This document shows, piece by piece, positions 50,107 through 59,301 of a stretch of DNA of 64,000 bases (the stretch's first letter is position 1; each line of letters begins with the position of its first letter). The stretch covers positions 992,001 through 1,056,000 of the forward strand of contig JAIOUW010000001.1 in the NCBI GenBank assembly GCA_019931105.1. Reading direction: 5' to 3'. The position numbers were made by a program, and so were the translations under genes. This DNA is from Flavobacteriaceae bacterium NBU2977 (GTDB taxonomy: Bacteria; Bacteroidota; Bacteroidia; Flavobacteriales; Flavobacteriaceae). The notes beneath the pieces were generated by a model, which searched no databases, was not told where the DNA came from, and saw only the letters and a list, made by a program, of their open reading frames with translations.

Positions 50107-53100
50107 ATGAAAAATCTGAACATAGTGCTCGTCATCATACTTATCATACCCTTGACGATCAATGCACAGCGTCGAAAAAAGAAAGCCCCCCTACCAGTAA
50201 CCACGATCCAAGATTCAATGTTCAATGGCTTGAAATGGCGAAATATAGGGCCTTTCCGCGGGGGTCGAAGTGTGGCCTCCACGGGGGTGGTAGGCCAGCC
50301 CATGACCTATTATATGGGAACCGTAGGCGGAGGTATTTGGAAAACCGTAGATGATGGCATTACTTGGAAGAACATTTCTGACGGACAATTGAAAACCGGC
50401 ACGGTCGGTGCAATCGCCGTTTCAGAAAGCAATCCGAATATCATTTTCGCGGGTATGGGCGAACATGCGGCGCGCGGGGTGATGACCTCTATGGGCGATG
50501 GGATCTATAAATCTACAGATGCCGGAAAAACCTGGAAACATATCGGGTTGGACCACACACGTCATATTTCTGACGTTATTATCGACCCGATGAATCCCGA
50601 TATCATTTTTGTCGCGGCGCAAGGAGCCCAATACGGCCCATCGGAAGACCGCGGAATATATCGTTCTACGAATGGCGGTTCAAACTGGGAAAAAGTGCTT
50701 TACGTGAACGATGTAACCGGTGCTTCCTCGCTTTCAATGGATATGAAAAATCCCTTGATCCTTTATGCGGCCATGTGGGAACATCGACGTTATCCTTGGA
50801 CGATGGAATCGGGAGGGCCCGGATCGGCACTCTACAAATCTACCGATGGCGGTACGTCTTGGAAAAAGATGAAGGAAGGCCTTCCCAAAGAATTCGGAAA
50901 AGCTGGCATATCGGTCTCAAGGGCCAATCCTGATCTCGTTTTTGCAGTTATAGAGGCCGAAGGTGAGAAAGGTGGTGTCTATCGTTCTGACGATGCCGGC
51001 AAAAAATGGAAGCAAGTCAACAAAGAACGTATCAATATTGCCCGTTCGTGGTATTATATGGAAATATTTGCAGACCCACAAAACGAGAATATCGTTTACG
51101 TACTGAACGCCCCGGTTACCAAATCGATAGATGGTGGTAAAACTTTTAGTCCACTACCCACCCCCCATGGCGATAACCATCATCTTTGGATCGATCCGAA
51201 CGATAACCAAAAAATGATAAATTCAAATGATGGGGGTGCCAACGTTTCGAACAATGGCGGCAAAAGTTGGAGTACCCAGCAAAACCAGCCGACATCGCAA
51301 TTCTATCGCGTAATTACCGATAATCTAGTACCGTACAATGTTTATGGGGGCCAACAGGATAACTCGGCCATCGCCATTGCCAGTCGCACCAACGATCAAG
51401 GTATCGATTGGAAGGATTGGTACTCCGTAGCAGGTTGCGAAAGTGCTTTCTTAGCCTTTGACCCCGATAATCCCGAAAATATATATGGAGGTTGTTACCA
51501 GGGAATCATCGAAAAATGGGTCAAAGCCTCCCGTTCGGGAAAACCCATCAAAGAATATCCTGAACTGGCATTGGGCAATGTGCCAAAAGATTTTAAATAC
51601 CGCTATAATTGGAATGCCCCCATCATCAGTTCGCCACATGACCGTAATACGATATACCATGCCGGAAATGTCGTTTTCAAAACCTCGGATGGCGGAGCCA
51701 GTTGGCAGGTCGTGAGTCCTGACCTGACGCGAAACGATAAAAGCAAACAAGGCCCGGGAGGTGGCCCGTACACGAACGAGGCAGCAGGTGGGGAAAACTA
51801 CAATACCTTGGCCTACCTTGTCGAATCGCCGCACGAGAAGGGCGTGCTATGGGCCGGGTCTGACGATGGTCTGATTCATATTACAAAAGACGGAGGTCAA
51901 AATTGGAAAAACGTGACGCCACCAAACCTTGGTGAAGGTATCGTCAATAGCATCGAAGTTTCGCCCCATGATGCCGCAACGGCATATATAGCACTAATGC
52001 GGTACAAACAAATGGATTTGAGACCTTATATTTTCAAAACCACCGATTATGGCCAGACCTGGTCGAAAATAGTAAATGGCATTACCGACGAGCACACTTT
52101 TGTACGTGTAGTACGCGAAGACCCCAAACGCAAAGGGCTGTTGTATGCGGGTACCGAAACCGGACTCTATATTTCATTGGACGATGGTCAAAATTGGCAA
52201 CCCTTTCAATTGAATTTACCCATTGTACCCATCAACGATTTGGTATTTCAGACCAATGACCTTGTGGCCGCAACTGCGGGGCGATCGTTTTGGATATTGG
52301 ATGACGTAGGTGCGATTCAAAATTTGGGCAATCCCAGAAAACCTTTGGAAATATTAAAGCCCAAAAACACCTATCTGTTTTTTGGAGGCAGTAACGACAA
52401 GCCTGTTCCCGGTTTGGGACAAAATCCAAAAAGTGGGGTTACGATGGACTATTACCTGGACAAAAACGCGGATAGTCTCGACCTGAAATTGGAGATTTTG
52501 AGAAGCGGACAGGTAATAAGAAGTTATTCCAACAAAAAGGACAAGGACTTCAAATCGTGGCCGGGAGGCCCGCCCCGACCCGAGATCATACCATCAAAAA
52601 AAGGTTATAATCGCTTTACGTGGAATTTCAGGCGTGAAACATTACCGGCAGTTGAAAAAGTATTCGCCTATGGTAGCTATGCAGGCCCAAGAATTGGCCC
52701 CGGCACCTATACATTGCGCCTTACTCTTGATGATTTGACTTCTGAAACCGAAGTAACAGTGCTTCCCAACCCAAATGTAGTTGGTTCCGCGGCAGATTAT
52801 TCCGAACAGCAAAAGCTCTTGAATCAGGTGACAGGCGCCATTACCGATATCCATGAATCGGTAAGCCGGATGCGGTCCGCCAGAAAACAATTAAAAACTT
52901 ATGAAAGCCTACTCAAAGACAATGATAGTGCAAAAGATTTATTGGAAAAGGGTAAAGCTTTAATAGAACGGATTGACACCTGGGAGGCCAACCTGATACA
53001 ACCCGAACAAAAAACCTTTCAAGACGTAATCAATTATCATAACCAATTGAACGCCGAGTTCATGGAACTAAAAGATTATATTGATGCGGTCGAACCCAAG

Positions 53101-53253
53101 GTAACCCAAGGAGCCAATGAACGATTGGCCGACCTTTTATCGCAATGGAAGATATTCGAAACCGAACGTGATGCAATCGTGAATACCGAGATGGACGCCT
53201 ATAATAAACTGTATCAAGAACTTTCGATTCCGGCGCTAATCTTAGAAGACTGA
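50107..53253 (+). CDS. Large exported beta-propeller protein with BNR/VPS10-like repeats
   Basis: 1048 residues with a signal peptide ([21 protein letters not shown]). The first ~720 residues hold many BNR-type repeats ([54 protein letters not shown]), which form one or two propellers as in VPS10/sortilin and photosystem II stability factors. A C-terminal beta domain (~750-890) and a helical coiled-coil tail (~900-1048) follow. Bacteroidota proteins of this size are often labelled 'glycosyl hydrolase', but the Asp-box repeats alone do not show sialidase activity, and I see no catalytic triad. It starts 28 bases after the amidohydrolase gene. Confidence 0.85.
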   Translation: MKNLNIVLVIILIIPLTINAQRRKKKAPLPVTTIQDSMFNGLKWRNIGPFRGGRSVASTGVVGQPMTYYMGTVGGGIWKTVDDGITWKNISDGQLKTGTVGAIAVSESNPNIIFAGMGEHAARGVMTSMGDGIYKSTDAGKTWKHIGLDHTRHISDVIIDPMNPDIIFVAAQGAQYGPSEDRGIYRSTNGGSNWEKVLYVNDVTGASSLSMDMKNPLILYAAMWEHRRYPWTMESGGPGSALYKSTDGGTSWKKMKEGLPKEFGKAGISVSRANPDLVFAVIEAEGEKGGVYRSDDAGKKWKQVNKERINIARSWYYMEIFADPQNENIVYVLNAPVTKSIDGGKTFSPLPTPHGDNHHLWIDPNDNQKMINSNDGGANVSNNGGKSWSTQQNQPTSQFYRVITDNLVPYNVYGGQQDNSAIAIASRTNDQGIDWKDWYSVAGCESAFLAFDPDNPENIYGGCYQGIIEKWVKASRSGKPIKEYPELALGNVPKDFKYRYNWNAPIISSPHDRNTIYHAGNVVFKTSDGGASWQVVSPDLTRNDKSKQGPGGGPYTNEAAGGENYNTLAYLVESPHEKGVLWAGSDDGLIHITKDGGQNWKNVTPPNLGEGIVNSIEVSPHDAATAYIALMRYKQMDLRPYIFKTTDYGQTWSKIVNGITDEHTFVRVVREDPKRKGLLYAGTETGLYISLDDGQNWQPFQLNLPIVPINDLVFQTNDLVAATAGRSFWILDDVGAIQNLGNPRKPLEILKPKNTYLFFGGSNDKPVPGLGQNPKSGVTMDYYLDKNADSLDLKLEILRSGQVIRSYSNKKDKDFKSWPGGPPRPEIIPSKKGYNRFTWNFRRETLPAVEKVFAYGSYAGPRIGPGTYTLRLTLDDLTSETEVTVLPNPNVVGSAADYSEQQKLLNQVTGAITDIHESVSRMRSARKQLKTYESLLKDNDSAKDLLEKGKALIERIDTWEANLIQPEQKTFQDVINYHNQLNAEFMELKDYIDAVEPKVTQGANERLADLLSQWKIFETERDAIVNTEMDAYNKLYQELSIPALILED

Positions 53254-53254
53254 T

Positions 53255-53827
53255 ATGGGTTTGAATTTCGTAGGTGACAAGACCTTTAGAGGCCAGAACT
53301 TTACAAAAGTTCGACTACCCAAGGCCGAATATGAGAATTGTATTTTCGAGGGTTGTGATTTTTCAAATTCGTATTTGGACAATCAAAATTTTTTGGAGTG
53401 CGAATTCATCGACTGCAATCTAAGCAATGCCAATATCGCAAATACAACGTTCAACGAGGTACTATTTTCCAGTTGTAAGATGATTGGGTTAAAATTTGAA
53501 ACCCTGAATGATTTTTTGATCGCTTTCAGGTTCAAAGACTGTACCATGAACCTGAGCTCTTTTTACCAAATGGAGTTAAAAAACCAACGTTTTGAACATT
53601 GTAAGCTAATACAGACCGATTTTGTCGAGAGCGACCTTACCGCTTCCGTTTTTGACGCATGCGATTTGCAAAATGCCAGGTTCGAAGATTCCAATTTGGA
53701 AAAAGTCGATTTCAGAACCTCTTTGAACATTGGTCTTAATCCGAATAAAAACCACATCAAAAAAGCCAAGTTTTCAAAAGATAATGTACTGGGACTACTC
53801 AATGATTTTGACATCATAGTCGAATAG
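53255..53827 (+). CDS. Pentapeptide-repeat protein
   Basis: 190 residues. Repeats of the A(D/N)LXX type (central Phe/Leu every five residues) fill most of the chain: FRGQNFTKVRLPKAEYENC, FEGCDFSNSYLDNQNFLEC, SNANIANTTFNEV, DFVESDLTASVFDACDLQN. They build a right-handed quadrilateral beta-helix that mimics DNA in Qnr/MfpA proteins. A non-repeat break at ~residue 75-100 (FETLNDFLIAFRF) is the site where McbG/Qnr-like proteins have a loop. A gyrase-protecting role is possible but not shown. It follows the propeller gene by one base. Confidence 0.88.
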   Translation: MGLNFVGDKTFRGQNFTKVRLPKAEYENCIFEGCDFSNSYLDNQNFLECEFIDCNLSNANIANTTFNEVLFSSCKMIGLKFETLNDFLIAFRFKDCTMNLSSFYQMELKNQRFEHCKLIQTDFVESDLTASVFDACDLQNARFEDSNLEKVDFRTSLNIGLNPNKNHIKKAKFSKDNVLGLLNDFDIIVE

Positions 53828-53907
53828 CCCCTTCATTGAGGTTCTCTTTGGGCCAATCGGTTGTAAACGGATAATTCGTATCTTGTTTCATGGATTTAGG
53901 CATATTT

Positions 53908-54399
53908 ATGAAAAATATAATTCTACTATTACTATCGGTTTCTTTGGGTTGCAAGGCACAAAATACCATTTCTTACAAGGAAGGAAGCGCTTCACCGAAG
54001 GCCCAGCTATCGCAAATTGCTTGGATGGAAGGCCATTGGAAAGGTGAGGCTTTCGGAGGAATTACCGAAGAAATATGGAGCCCTCCGCTCGGTGACTCCA
54101 TGATGTTCTCCTTTAAACTAGTTTCGGAAGGCAAGGTACAGTTCTACGAACTAGGCCATATTCAACAAGTCGGCGAAACCTTGCTGTTGCAACTCAAACA
54201 TTTTCATGGTAATCTTAAGGGTTGGGAGGAAAAGGATGAAACGGTGGATTTTAAATTGGTCAGATTAGAAGGCAATAGGGCCTATTTCGATGATTTTACC
54301 TTTGAGCAGATCAATGCCGACGAAATCAATATATATGTGGTCATCGCACAAGAGGATGGTTCGCGGGAAGAAGTAAAATTTCATTATGGGCGACAATAA
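53908..54399 (+). CDS. Exported DUF6265-like protein
   Basis: 163 residues from the ATG at 53908, chosen because it places the signal correctly (MKNIILLLLSVSLGCKAQ, possibly lipidated at Cys15). The core reads IAWMEGHWKGEAFGGITEEIW and MFSFKLVSEGKVQFYELGHIQ, then LKHFHGNLKGWEEKDE. This matches small beta-barrel proteins of the DUF6265 type, whose function is unknown. It overlaps the next gene by 14 bases. Confidence 0.75.
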   Translation: MKNIILLLLSVSLGCKAQNTISYKEGSASPKAQLSQIAWMEGHWKGEAFGGITEEIWSPPLGDSMMFSFKLVSEGKVQFYELGHIQQVGETLLLQLKHFHGNLKGWEEKDETVDFKLVRLEGNRAYFDDFTFEQINADEINIYVVIAQEDGSREEVKFHYGRQ

Positions 54400-54751
54400 T
54401 GCCGAAAGAAAATGTTTGGAATGTGGTGCCCGTATCGTCGGCCGGGCCGACAAAAAATTCTGCTCCGATGGTTGCCGAAATTCCTATAACAACAATGTCA
54501 ATAAGGATAGCAAAAATCTCATACGCAATATCAACAATCGCCTGCGCAAAAATTATAGGGTTTTGGACAGCTTCACACTGAAAGAAGGAAAAACGCGTAC
54601 CTCCAAGACCCGATTGATCGACAAAGGTTTCGATTTTGACTTCATAACCAATCTGTATACTACGAAAAAGGGAACAGTCTACTATTTCGTTTACGACCTG
54701 GGATATTTGCCTTTGGAGAACGACTACTATATGATCGTCAAGAGGGAGTGA
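54386..54751 (+). CDS. Small zinc-ribbon protein
   Basis: 121 residues. A zinc-binding start, KCLECGARIVGRADKKFCSDGCRNSYNN, has four Cys in CxxC...CxxxC order, like DUF2116/RHH-linked ribbons. A basic helix and a short beta domain (GFDFDFITNLYTTKKGTVYYFVYDLGYLPL) follow. Such proteins are frequent in Flavobacteriaceae; no function is known to me. It is coupled to the preceding DUF6265-like gene. Confidence 0.78.
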   Translation: MGDNNAERKCLECGARIVGRADKKFCSDGCRNSYNNNVNKDSKNLIRNINNRLRKNYRVLDSFTLKEGKTRTSKTRLIDKGFDFDFITNLYTTKKGTVYYFVYDLGYLPLENDYYMIVKRE

Positions 54752-54878
54752 GGCTTAGGTAAAAAAATATCTAACAAACCGCTATTCGCCCTTATCGACA
54801 TAAATCGAAACTACGCACCGAAAGGGGCATTGAAACAAACCTTGGGACAGCTTTTTTAGACCAATCAAAACCGAAATG

Positions 54879-55343
54879 CTATTTCCAATTTTGTCCGCTA
54901 AGTTTCAAAGCGGCCACTACGACATCCTTTCGGCTTATTTGGCCTACCAACAGGCCATCTTTCATGACCGGAAGCCTTCTCCTATTATGCTTGTCGAACA
55001 CCCCCGCGGCATCAAAAATACTGATATCGTGTGGAATGGTCTCCACATTCTTGCTCATGTATTTCTCAACGCTCCTGTCGAGGATCGGTTGATTGAAATA
55101 GCGACTTTCCGAAATCTGTTTCATACAGTCGGCCTCAGATATAATACCGACCAAAAAACCGTCGTCATTAAGAACGGGGCCACCCGAAATATTGTATTTC
55201 GTAAACTGCTCCATGACCTCTAAAATTGACTGGTCAGGTGAAAAAGTGACCAATTTCTTTGTCATGTAATCTGATACCAAAATCGGGGCATCAAATTCCT
55301 TTTTAGAAGACTTTCGTATGCCTTGAAAACTCTTGATTCCCAT
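54879..55343 (-). CDS. CBS-domain pair protein
   Basis: 154 residues. After a short start (MGIKSFQGIRKSSKKEF) come two CBS motifs. CBS1 (~20-80) reads VSDYMTKKLVTFSPDQSILEV and GGPVLNDDGFLVGIISEADC. CBS2 (~90-150) reads VEKYMSKNVETIPHDISIFDA and RRLPVMKDGLLVGQISRKDVV. CBS pairs sense adenosine nucleotides and regulate partners, but no effector domain is attached. It stands alone, divergent from the SDR gene, and has its own candidate promoter. Confidence 0.92.
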   Translation of the reverse strand: MGIKSFQGIRKSSKKEFDAPILVSDYMTKKLVTFSPDQSILEVMEQFTKYNISGGPVLNDDGFLVGIISEADCMKQISESRYFNQPILDRSVEKYMSKNVETIPHDISIFDAAGVFDKHNRRRLPVMKDGLLVGQISRKDVVVAALKLSGQNWK

Positions 55344-55389
55344 AAAATTTCAGTTTAAGCCTGCCCGTTACGGCAGTTAAGGTTAATCT

Positions 55390-55421
55390 TAAATATAACG
55401 ATTTCCAACGAATTATTCAAA
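55390..55421 (-). promoter_or_regulatory. Candidate promoter for the CBS-domain gene
   Basis: On the minus strand TTTG (55421-55418), a 20-base spacer and TATATTTA (55397-55390, one mismatch to TAnnTTTG) form a Bacteroidota promoter 47 bases before the ATG. Two short hairpins lie in the same 228-base gap: CTGCC-6-GGCAG at 55361-55376 in the leader and AAGACC-5-GGTCTT at 55434-55450. Confidence 0.45.
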
Positions 55422-55571
55422 CTTTTCCGATAAAAGACCGTAATGGTCTTGGCCTTATATCTAAAAAATAGATCTGGTTTTCATTCTTTATCTCGTTATT
55501 TGATACTATTTTACCTTCCACTTTGATGGTTATTTATCAATAATGGAATTCTAAAAGCGGAGATTTTGAAT

Positions 55572-56375
55572 ATGGTCATAGGTGTTCTAGGATGTGGTTG
55601 GCTAGGTTGGCCCCTGGCCAAATCCTTCATTTTCGATGAATACCAAGTACACGGAAGTACAACTTCTGTCGAAAAATTGCAAAGTCTTGAAAAAGACGGA
55701 ATCAAGGCATTTAATGTTCAACTTAAAGAAGATGAAAACGACAACGGTATTACCCCATTTCTTAAAGGTGTTGACATTCTTATTATCAATATCCCGCCCA
55801 AACTACGAGGAAACAATGAAGAAAGCTATGTCAATAAGATGCACCGATTGCATAGCGCAATGAAAACTTCACATGTTAAAAAAATGATTTTTGTGAGCAG
55901 CACTTCGATCTATGGCGACATAGAAGGGGAAGTTACCGAAAAAACAAAACCCAGACCATCAACCGAATCGGGCAGACAACTTTTGGCAACCGAAAAGATA
56001 TTCTGGACTGACCCCGACCTAGAGGTTACCATTATTCGATTTGGCGGACTTATAGGGCCTAATAGGCATCCTGTTTCTATATTGTCGGGCAAAACCAATC
56101 TTTCAGGTGGTAACCTACCCATAAATCTAATTCATCTAAATGACTGTATAGCAATTATTAAGTCCGTTGTATTTAATAAGTGGTGGGGTGAAATTTTTAA
56201 CGGTGTATATCCTCACCATCCGAAGAAAAAAGAATATTATTCCGCTGAAGCAATTAAGAAAGGGCTTCCAAAGCCCCATTATACCGTAGAAAAAGACAAG
56301 AAAGGCAAGATTATCGCCTCTTTTAACCTTATAAATGTTAAAAAATATCGGTTTATGACCCCAATTGTAGGGTAA
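55572..56375 (+). CDS. NAD(P)-dependent epimerase/dehydratase family protein (YeeZ-like)
   Basis: 267 residues from the ATG at 55572; the frame also offers TTG two codons earlier. The nucleotide loop is IGVLGCGWLGWPLAKSF, nearer to the GCGYLG form of YeeZ-type atypical extended SDRs than to GxxGxxG. MIFVSSTSIYGDIEGEVTE holds the Ser of the active site and IIRFGGLIGPNRHP the usual SDR segment, but the Tyr-x-x-x-Lys is replaced by SGRQLLATE. The enzymatic role is uncertain. No operon partner. Confidence 0.8.
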   Translation: MVIGVLGCGWLGWPLAKSFIFDEYQVHGSTTSVEKLQSLEKDGIKAFNVQLKEDENDNGITPFLKGVDILIINIPPKLRGNNEESYVNKMHRLHSAMKTSHVKKMIFVSSTSIYGDIEGEVTEKTKPRPSTESGRQLLATEKIFWTDPDLEVTIIRFGGLIGPNRHPVSILSGKTNLSGGNLPINLIHLNDCIAIIKSVVFNKWWGEIFNGVYPHHPKKKEYYSAEAIKKGLPKPHYTVEKDKKGKIIASFNLINVKKYRFMTPIVG

Positions 56376-56496
56376 TACACCACATTAAATGCGGTTTTCA
56401 CAACAAAAACGACCTTATTCTGTTAATTACATCGTTGATTTTAAGCTATTTATCGATGAAATGCATAACTTTAAGTAAACATTTAAATCGATTGCC

Positions 56497-56871
56497 ATGG
56501 AAAATTCAACAGTAAAAAGGAAAATCGCCAAGGAAATTGAAAACTTGATTTCCGAGAGTTGTAACAACCAAAAATCGACCGACCAATTTAAAAACCTACA
56601 CGAGGCAATACTTAAAAAATACTATAATGCCGCCGATGTATCAATTGATTACCACAGAAAAAGAGTTGCGATGGACATTGTAATGGATGATACTTATTAC
56701 AATCCGAAAGAGGTCAATACCTATTTGCCTACATTGCACGCCAACCTGATTTTCAAGAATTTGAAAGATTTTTTGAAATCGTGTATTGACAAGGATCCTA
56801 AAAGTATCGGTTTTTATGCCAGCCTTTTACGGTCTTTTACTAAAAAAGATGTGCCATTGACCGTTGTTTGA
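56497..56871 (+). CDS. Small protein of unknown function
   Basis: 124 residues, cytosolic, helical and charged. The N-terminus MENSTVKRKIAKEIENLI is amphipathic, the centre has VSIDYHRKRVAMDIVMDDTYYNP, and the end is FYASLLRSFTKKDVPLTVV. No family is recognised. It is a single-gene transcript: a 121-base gap lies upstream and a hairpin terminator follows. Confidence 0.65.
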   Translation: MENSTVKRKIAKEIENLISESCNNQKSTDQFKNLHEAILKKYYNAADVSIDYHRKRVAMDIVMDDTYYNPKEVNTYLPTLHANLIFKNLKDFLKSCIDKDPKSIGFYASLLRSFTKKDVPLTVV

Positions 56872-56898
56872 GAGGTTCGGTCATAGTCAATATTTAAG

Positions 56899-56925
56899 AA
56901 GGGTGTTTATGGCATCCTTTTTTTT
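56899..56925 (+). terminator. Rho-independent terminator after the 56497-56871 gene
   Basis: A 7-base stem (AAGGGTG at 56899-56905, CATCCTT at 56913-56919, one G-T pair) encloses a 7-base loop and runs into eight T. It lies 28 bases past the stop. Confidence 0.65.
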
Positions 56926-56956
56926 ATGCTTTGATTTTAAGGCTTTCATTAACAGC

Positions 56957-56983
56957 TTGTCAACAATATTTTTTTTAGTTTAG
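56957..56983 (+). promoter_or_regulatory. Candidate promoter for the 57003-57707 gene
   Basis: TTG at 56957-56959, a 16-base spacer and TAGTTTAG (56976-56983, one mismatch to TAnnTTTG) lie 19 bases before the ATG. Confidence 0.4.
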
Positions 56984-57002
56984 CGCACCAAAATTGAACA
57001 CA

Positions 57003-57707
57003 ATGAAAAATTTCGTTTTAGTATCGATGTGCGCTTTAGGTTTTATGGGGGCTGCGCAAACGAATACCGAACTTCAAAAACATTACGAAGCCTTCTATAA
57101 GCAAATGCGGCTACAAGGCGATGTCGATGGTGTAATAAACGCCATGACGCATTTGAACGTACTATCGCCATCAATAGAACGACGCGATACCCTGGCATTC
57201 ATTTATGCGAACGACGGACAACATTTACAAGCATTGAATACGGTAGGCATCGAAAAAGACGCAAATGATTCCGATCTGGCCGTGCAGGTCAAGGCAATTT
57301 CATTGAAGGCCCTAAACCAGCCCAAAAGGGCCTTGGAACAATTTGATCTACTGAATTCTCGAACGCCCAACCCATACTTGGCCTATGAATTGGCAGACCT
57401 GAAAATACAGACAGGTGACAATGACGGCGCGGTCGCCCATATCGAATATGGCATCGCAAATGCCAAAGATGATATGAAATATGCCTTTTATGAACGCCAA
57501 CAACCCTATGAAGTGCCTCTGAAGGCTGCTTTCATACACCTTAAGGCACTTGTGCAATACAATAAGGACAAGGAAAATATCGACGCAGCGGTCGCCCTTA
57601 TTGATGAGGCCTTGGCAATCGATCCAAATTTCAATTTGGCCAGTTTAAGCAAACAGGCCCTTGAAGCTCGTAAAAACCCGCCGGCTACCACCGAAACGAA
57701 GGAATAG
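57003..57707 (+). CDS. Exported TPR-like repeat protein
   Basis: 234 residues from the ATG at 57003, which gives a clean signal peptide (MKNFVLVSMCALGFMGAAQ). The rest is a helical array of TPR-like units: VDGVINAMTHLNVLSPSIERR, LAVQVKAISLKALNQPKRALEQFD, YLAYELADLKIQTGDNDGAVA, and AAVALIDEALAIDPNFNLA at the end. Such proteins act as periplasmic scaffolds. No partner is evident; it converges with a lipoprotein gene 92 bases away. Confidence 0.8.
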   Translation: MKNFVLVSMCALGFMGAAQTNTELQKHYEAFYKQMRLQGDVDGVINAMTHLNVLSPSIERRDTLAFIYANDGQHLQALNTVGIEKDANDSDLAVQVKAISLKALNQPKRALEQFDLLNSRTPNPYLAYELADLKIQTGDNDGAVAHIEYGIANAKDDMKYAFYERQQPYEVPLKAAFIHLKALVQYNKDKENIDAAVALIDEALAIDPNFNLASLSKQALEARKNPPATTETKE

Positions 57708-57799
57708 CATAAATTTTCATGGGGTTTGCGCAACAAATCGAAGCAGCCCTATTTTGAAAAGTGTAAGAAACTTTAGGGGCAAGAACGTTTCGGCACTGC

Positions 57800-58294
57800 C
57801 TATTCGTCCAATATAAGTTTTGTATCCAAAGTATTGTTCACGACCACATTGAACTGATTTCTAAGGGCGTTGTAAGCTTCGATCGTTTCGAGTACCGGTT
57901 CTTCTATATCTAATCGATATTCAAGGTTTCCCTTGATCTTCAAAAAAAAGGTCTTGAAAACTTTCATACGGCTTTTTATTTGAGGCCTGTCAAATACCTC
58001 AGGGTGTTCAGAGGCCTCTAAAAGTTTCTGTTTCTCGATCAGGTCTTCGACGATCAAAATCAAATCCTCTCGATTTTCGACCGTGTAAAGGGCGTCAAAG
58101 CTGGCATCTAAGGCCTTATACTCGGCCCACTCGTTCAAAACAAGTTGCGCCTTGGTGTTCACGCTTGATTTTTTAGGCCATTCCCCAGCTGTTATCAAAA
58201 ATGTCGAAGAATCGTCGATTGGATCTGCATCTTTGTTTTGATTGCATCCCGAGAACAGAAAAACAAGTACTGGAATAAACAATAATTTGTTCAT
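57800..58294 (-). CDS. Lipoprotein of unknown function
   Basis: 164 residues from the ATG at 58294, which starts a normal lipoprotein signal (MNKLLFIPVLVFLFSGCNQNKD, Cys17). The mature part is helical with acidic patches (AEYKALDASFDALYTVENREDLILI) and a region about residues 90-130 rich in Lys/Phe (KSRMKVFKTFFLKIKGNLEYR). It resembles small helical lipoproteins of Flavobacteriaceae with no known role. It is divergent from the threonine dehydrogenase gene, with 63 bases for two promoters. Confidence 0.72.
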   Translation of the reverse strand: MNKLLFIPVLVFLFSGCNQNKDADPIDDSSTFLITAGEWPKKSSVNTKAQLVLNEWAEYKALDASFDALYTVENREDLILIVEDLIEKQKLLEASEHPEVFDRPQIKSRMKVFKTFFLKIKGNLEYRLDIEEPVLETIEAYNALRNQFNVVVNNTLDTKLILDE

Positions 58295-58323
58295 GGAGCG
58301 AATGTACAAATTTTAATTAGGGC

Positions 58324-58331
58324 TATATTTG
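58324..58331 (+). promoter_or_regulatory. Candidate -7 box for the threonine dehydrogenase gene
   Basis: TATATTTG matches TAnnTTTG perfectly and ends 26 bases before the ATG. A -33 element is not clear. Confidence 0.4.
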
Positions 58332-58357
58332 CAGTCGATTTCTTTAACTTCATTTTA

Positions 58358-59296
58358 ATGCAAAAATCCATTCTTATTTTGGGCGCCTGTGGTCAAATCG
58401 GCACCGAACTGACATATGCGCTACGCGAAAAATATGGGAACGAAAATGTAGTGGCCAGCGATATTCGTGAAGGAAACGAAGATATCATGGCATCAGGACC
58501 TTTCGAGATTTTGGATGCCACTAATTATGGAGCCATTGAAGATGTGGTCATGCATTACGAAATCGAAGAAGTATATTTGATGGCGGCCATGTTGAGCGCC
58601 ACGGCAGAGAAATTCCCGATGCGGGCATGGAACCTGAACATGAGTTCACTTTTCAATGTCTTGAACCTTTGCAAGGAGAAAAAGATAAGCAGAATATTCT
58701 GGCCTTCGAGCATTGCGGTCTTTGGTCCGAATACCCCGAAGAAGAACACCCCCCAAAATACCATAATGGAGCCCAGCACTGTCTACGGTATCAGCAAACA
58801 ATCGGGCGAAAGATGGTGTGAATATTATTTTAAAAAATATGGGGTGGATGTACGTAGCGTTCGTTACCCGGGTTTGATTAGCTGGAAAACCCTGCCAGGT
58901 GGCGGCACCACGGACTATGCCGTTGAAATCTATCACAAAGCACTCTCGGACGGCTCATATGACTGTTTTCTTCAAAGAGATAGTAGGCTGCCAATGATGT
59001 ATATGGAAGATGCCATTCGTGCTACTTTGAGTTTAATGGATAAACCGTCGGAAAGTATAACGGTTAGGTCATCGTACAACTTGGCGGCAATGAACTTCAC
59101 ACCCGAGGAAATAGCCAAAAACATTCAAAAGCATATTCCAAATTTTACCATTTCATATGCCCCTGATTTTCGGCAGGCCATAGCCGATTCATGGCCGAAC
59201 AGCATCGATGATTCGCAAGCACGACAAGACTGGGGCTGGAAAGCGGAATACGATCTTGAAAAGACTACGGAGGAGATGTTGAAAAATTTACGATAG
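58358..59296 (+). CDS. L-threonine 3-dehydrogenase, extended SDR type
   Basis: 312 residues. The NAD loop is ILILGACGQIGTELTYALREKYG, DATNYGAIEDVVMHYEIEEVYLMAAMLSA follows, and the active site is WPSSIAVFG with STVYGISKQSGERW (Tyr-x-x-x-Lys). PGLISWKTLPGGGTTDYAVEIYHKA is characteristic of the UDP-galactose-epimerase-like threonine dehydrogenases known from Flavobacterium frigidimaris. It oxidises Thr to 2-amino-3-oxobutyrate, which Kbl can split to Gly and acetyl-CoA. The kbl gene is not nearby. Confidence 0.88.
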   Translation: MQKSILILGACGQIGTELTYALREKYGNENVVASDIREGNEDIMASGPFEILDATNYGAIEDVVMHYEIEEVYLMAAMLSATAEKFPMRAWNLNMSSLFNVLNLCKEKKISRIFWPSSIAVFGPNTPKKNTPQNTIMEPSTVYGISKQSGERWCEYYFKKYGVDVRSVRYPGLISWKTLPGGGTTDYAVEIYHKALSDGSYDCFLQRDSRLPMMYMEDAIRATLSLMDKPSESITVRSSYNLAAMNFTPEEIAKNIQKHIPNFTISYAPDFRQAIADSWPNSIDDSQARQDWGWKAEYDLEKTTEEMLKNLR

Positions 59297-59301
59297 CTTT
59301 C

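Noticed and set aside
50107-53253. Reading the BNR/Asp-box protein as a sialidase or glycoside hydrolase
   Set aside because: Asp boxes are structural and occur in VPS10 and photosystem assembly proteins; the Arg triad and Tyr/Glu pair of sialidases were not seen.
53255-53827. Pentapeptide protein as a quinolone-resistance (Qnr) gene
   Set aside because: The repeat fold is shared by many proteins; fold alone gives no evidence of gyrase protection.
55361-55450. Hairpins CTGCC-6-GGCAG and AAGACC-5-GGTCTT in the divergent gap, considered as riboswitch or operators
   Set aside because: Stems are only 5 and 6 bases, no riboswitch core can be recognised, and neither recurs elsewhere in the window.
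57747-57781. Possible GCCCTA/TAGGGGC terminator between the convergent TPR and lipoprotein genes
   Set aside because: The stem is imperfect, the loop is long and no T-run follows on either strand.
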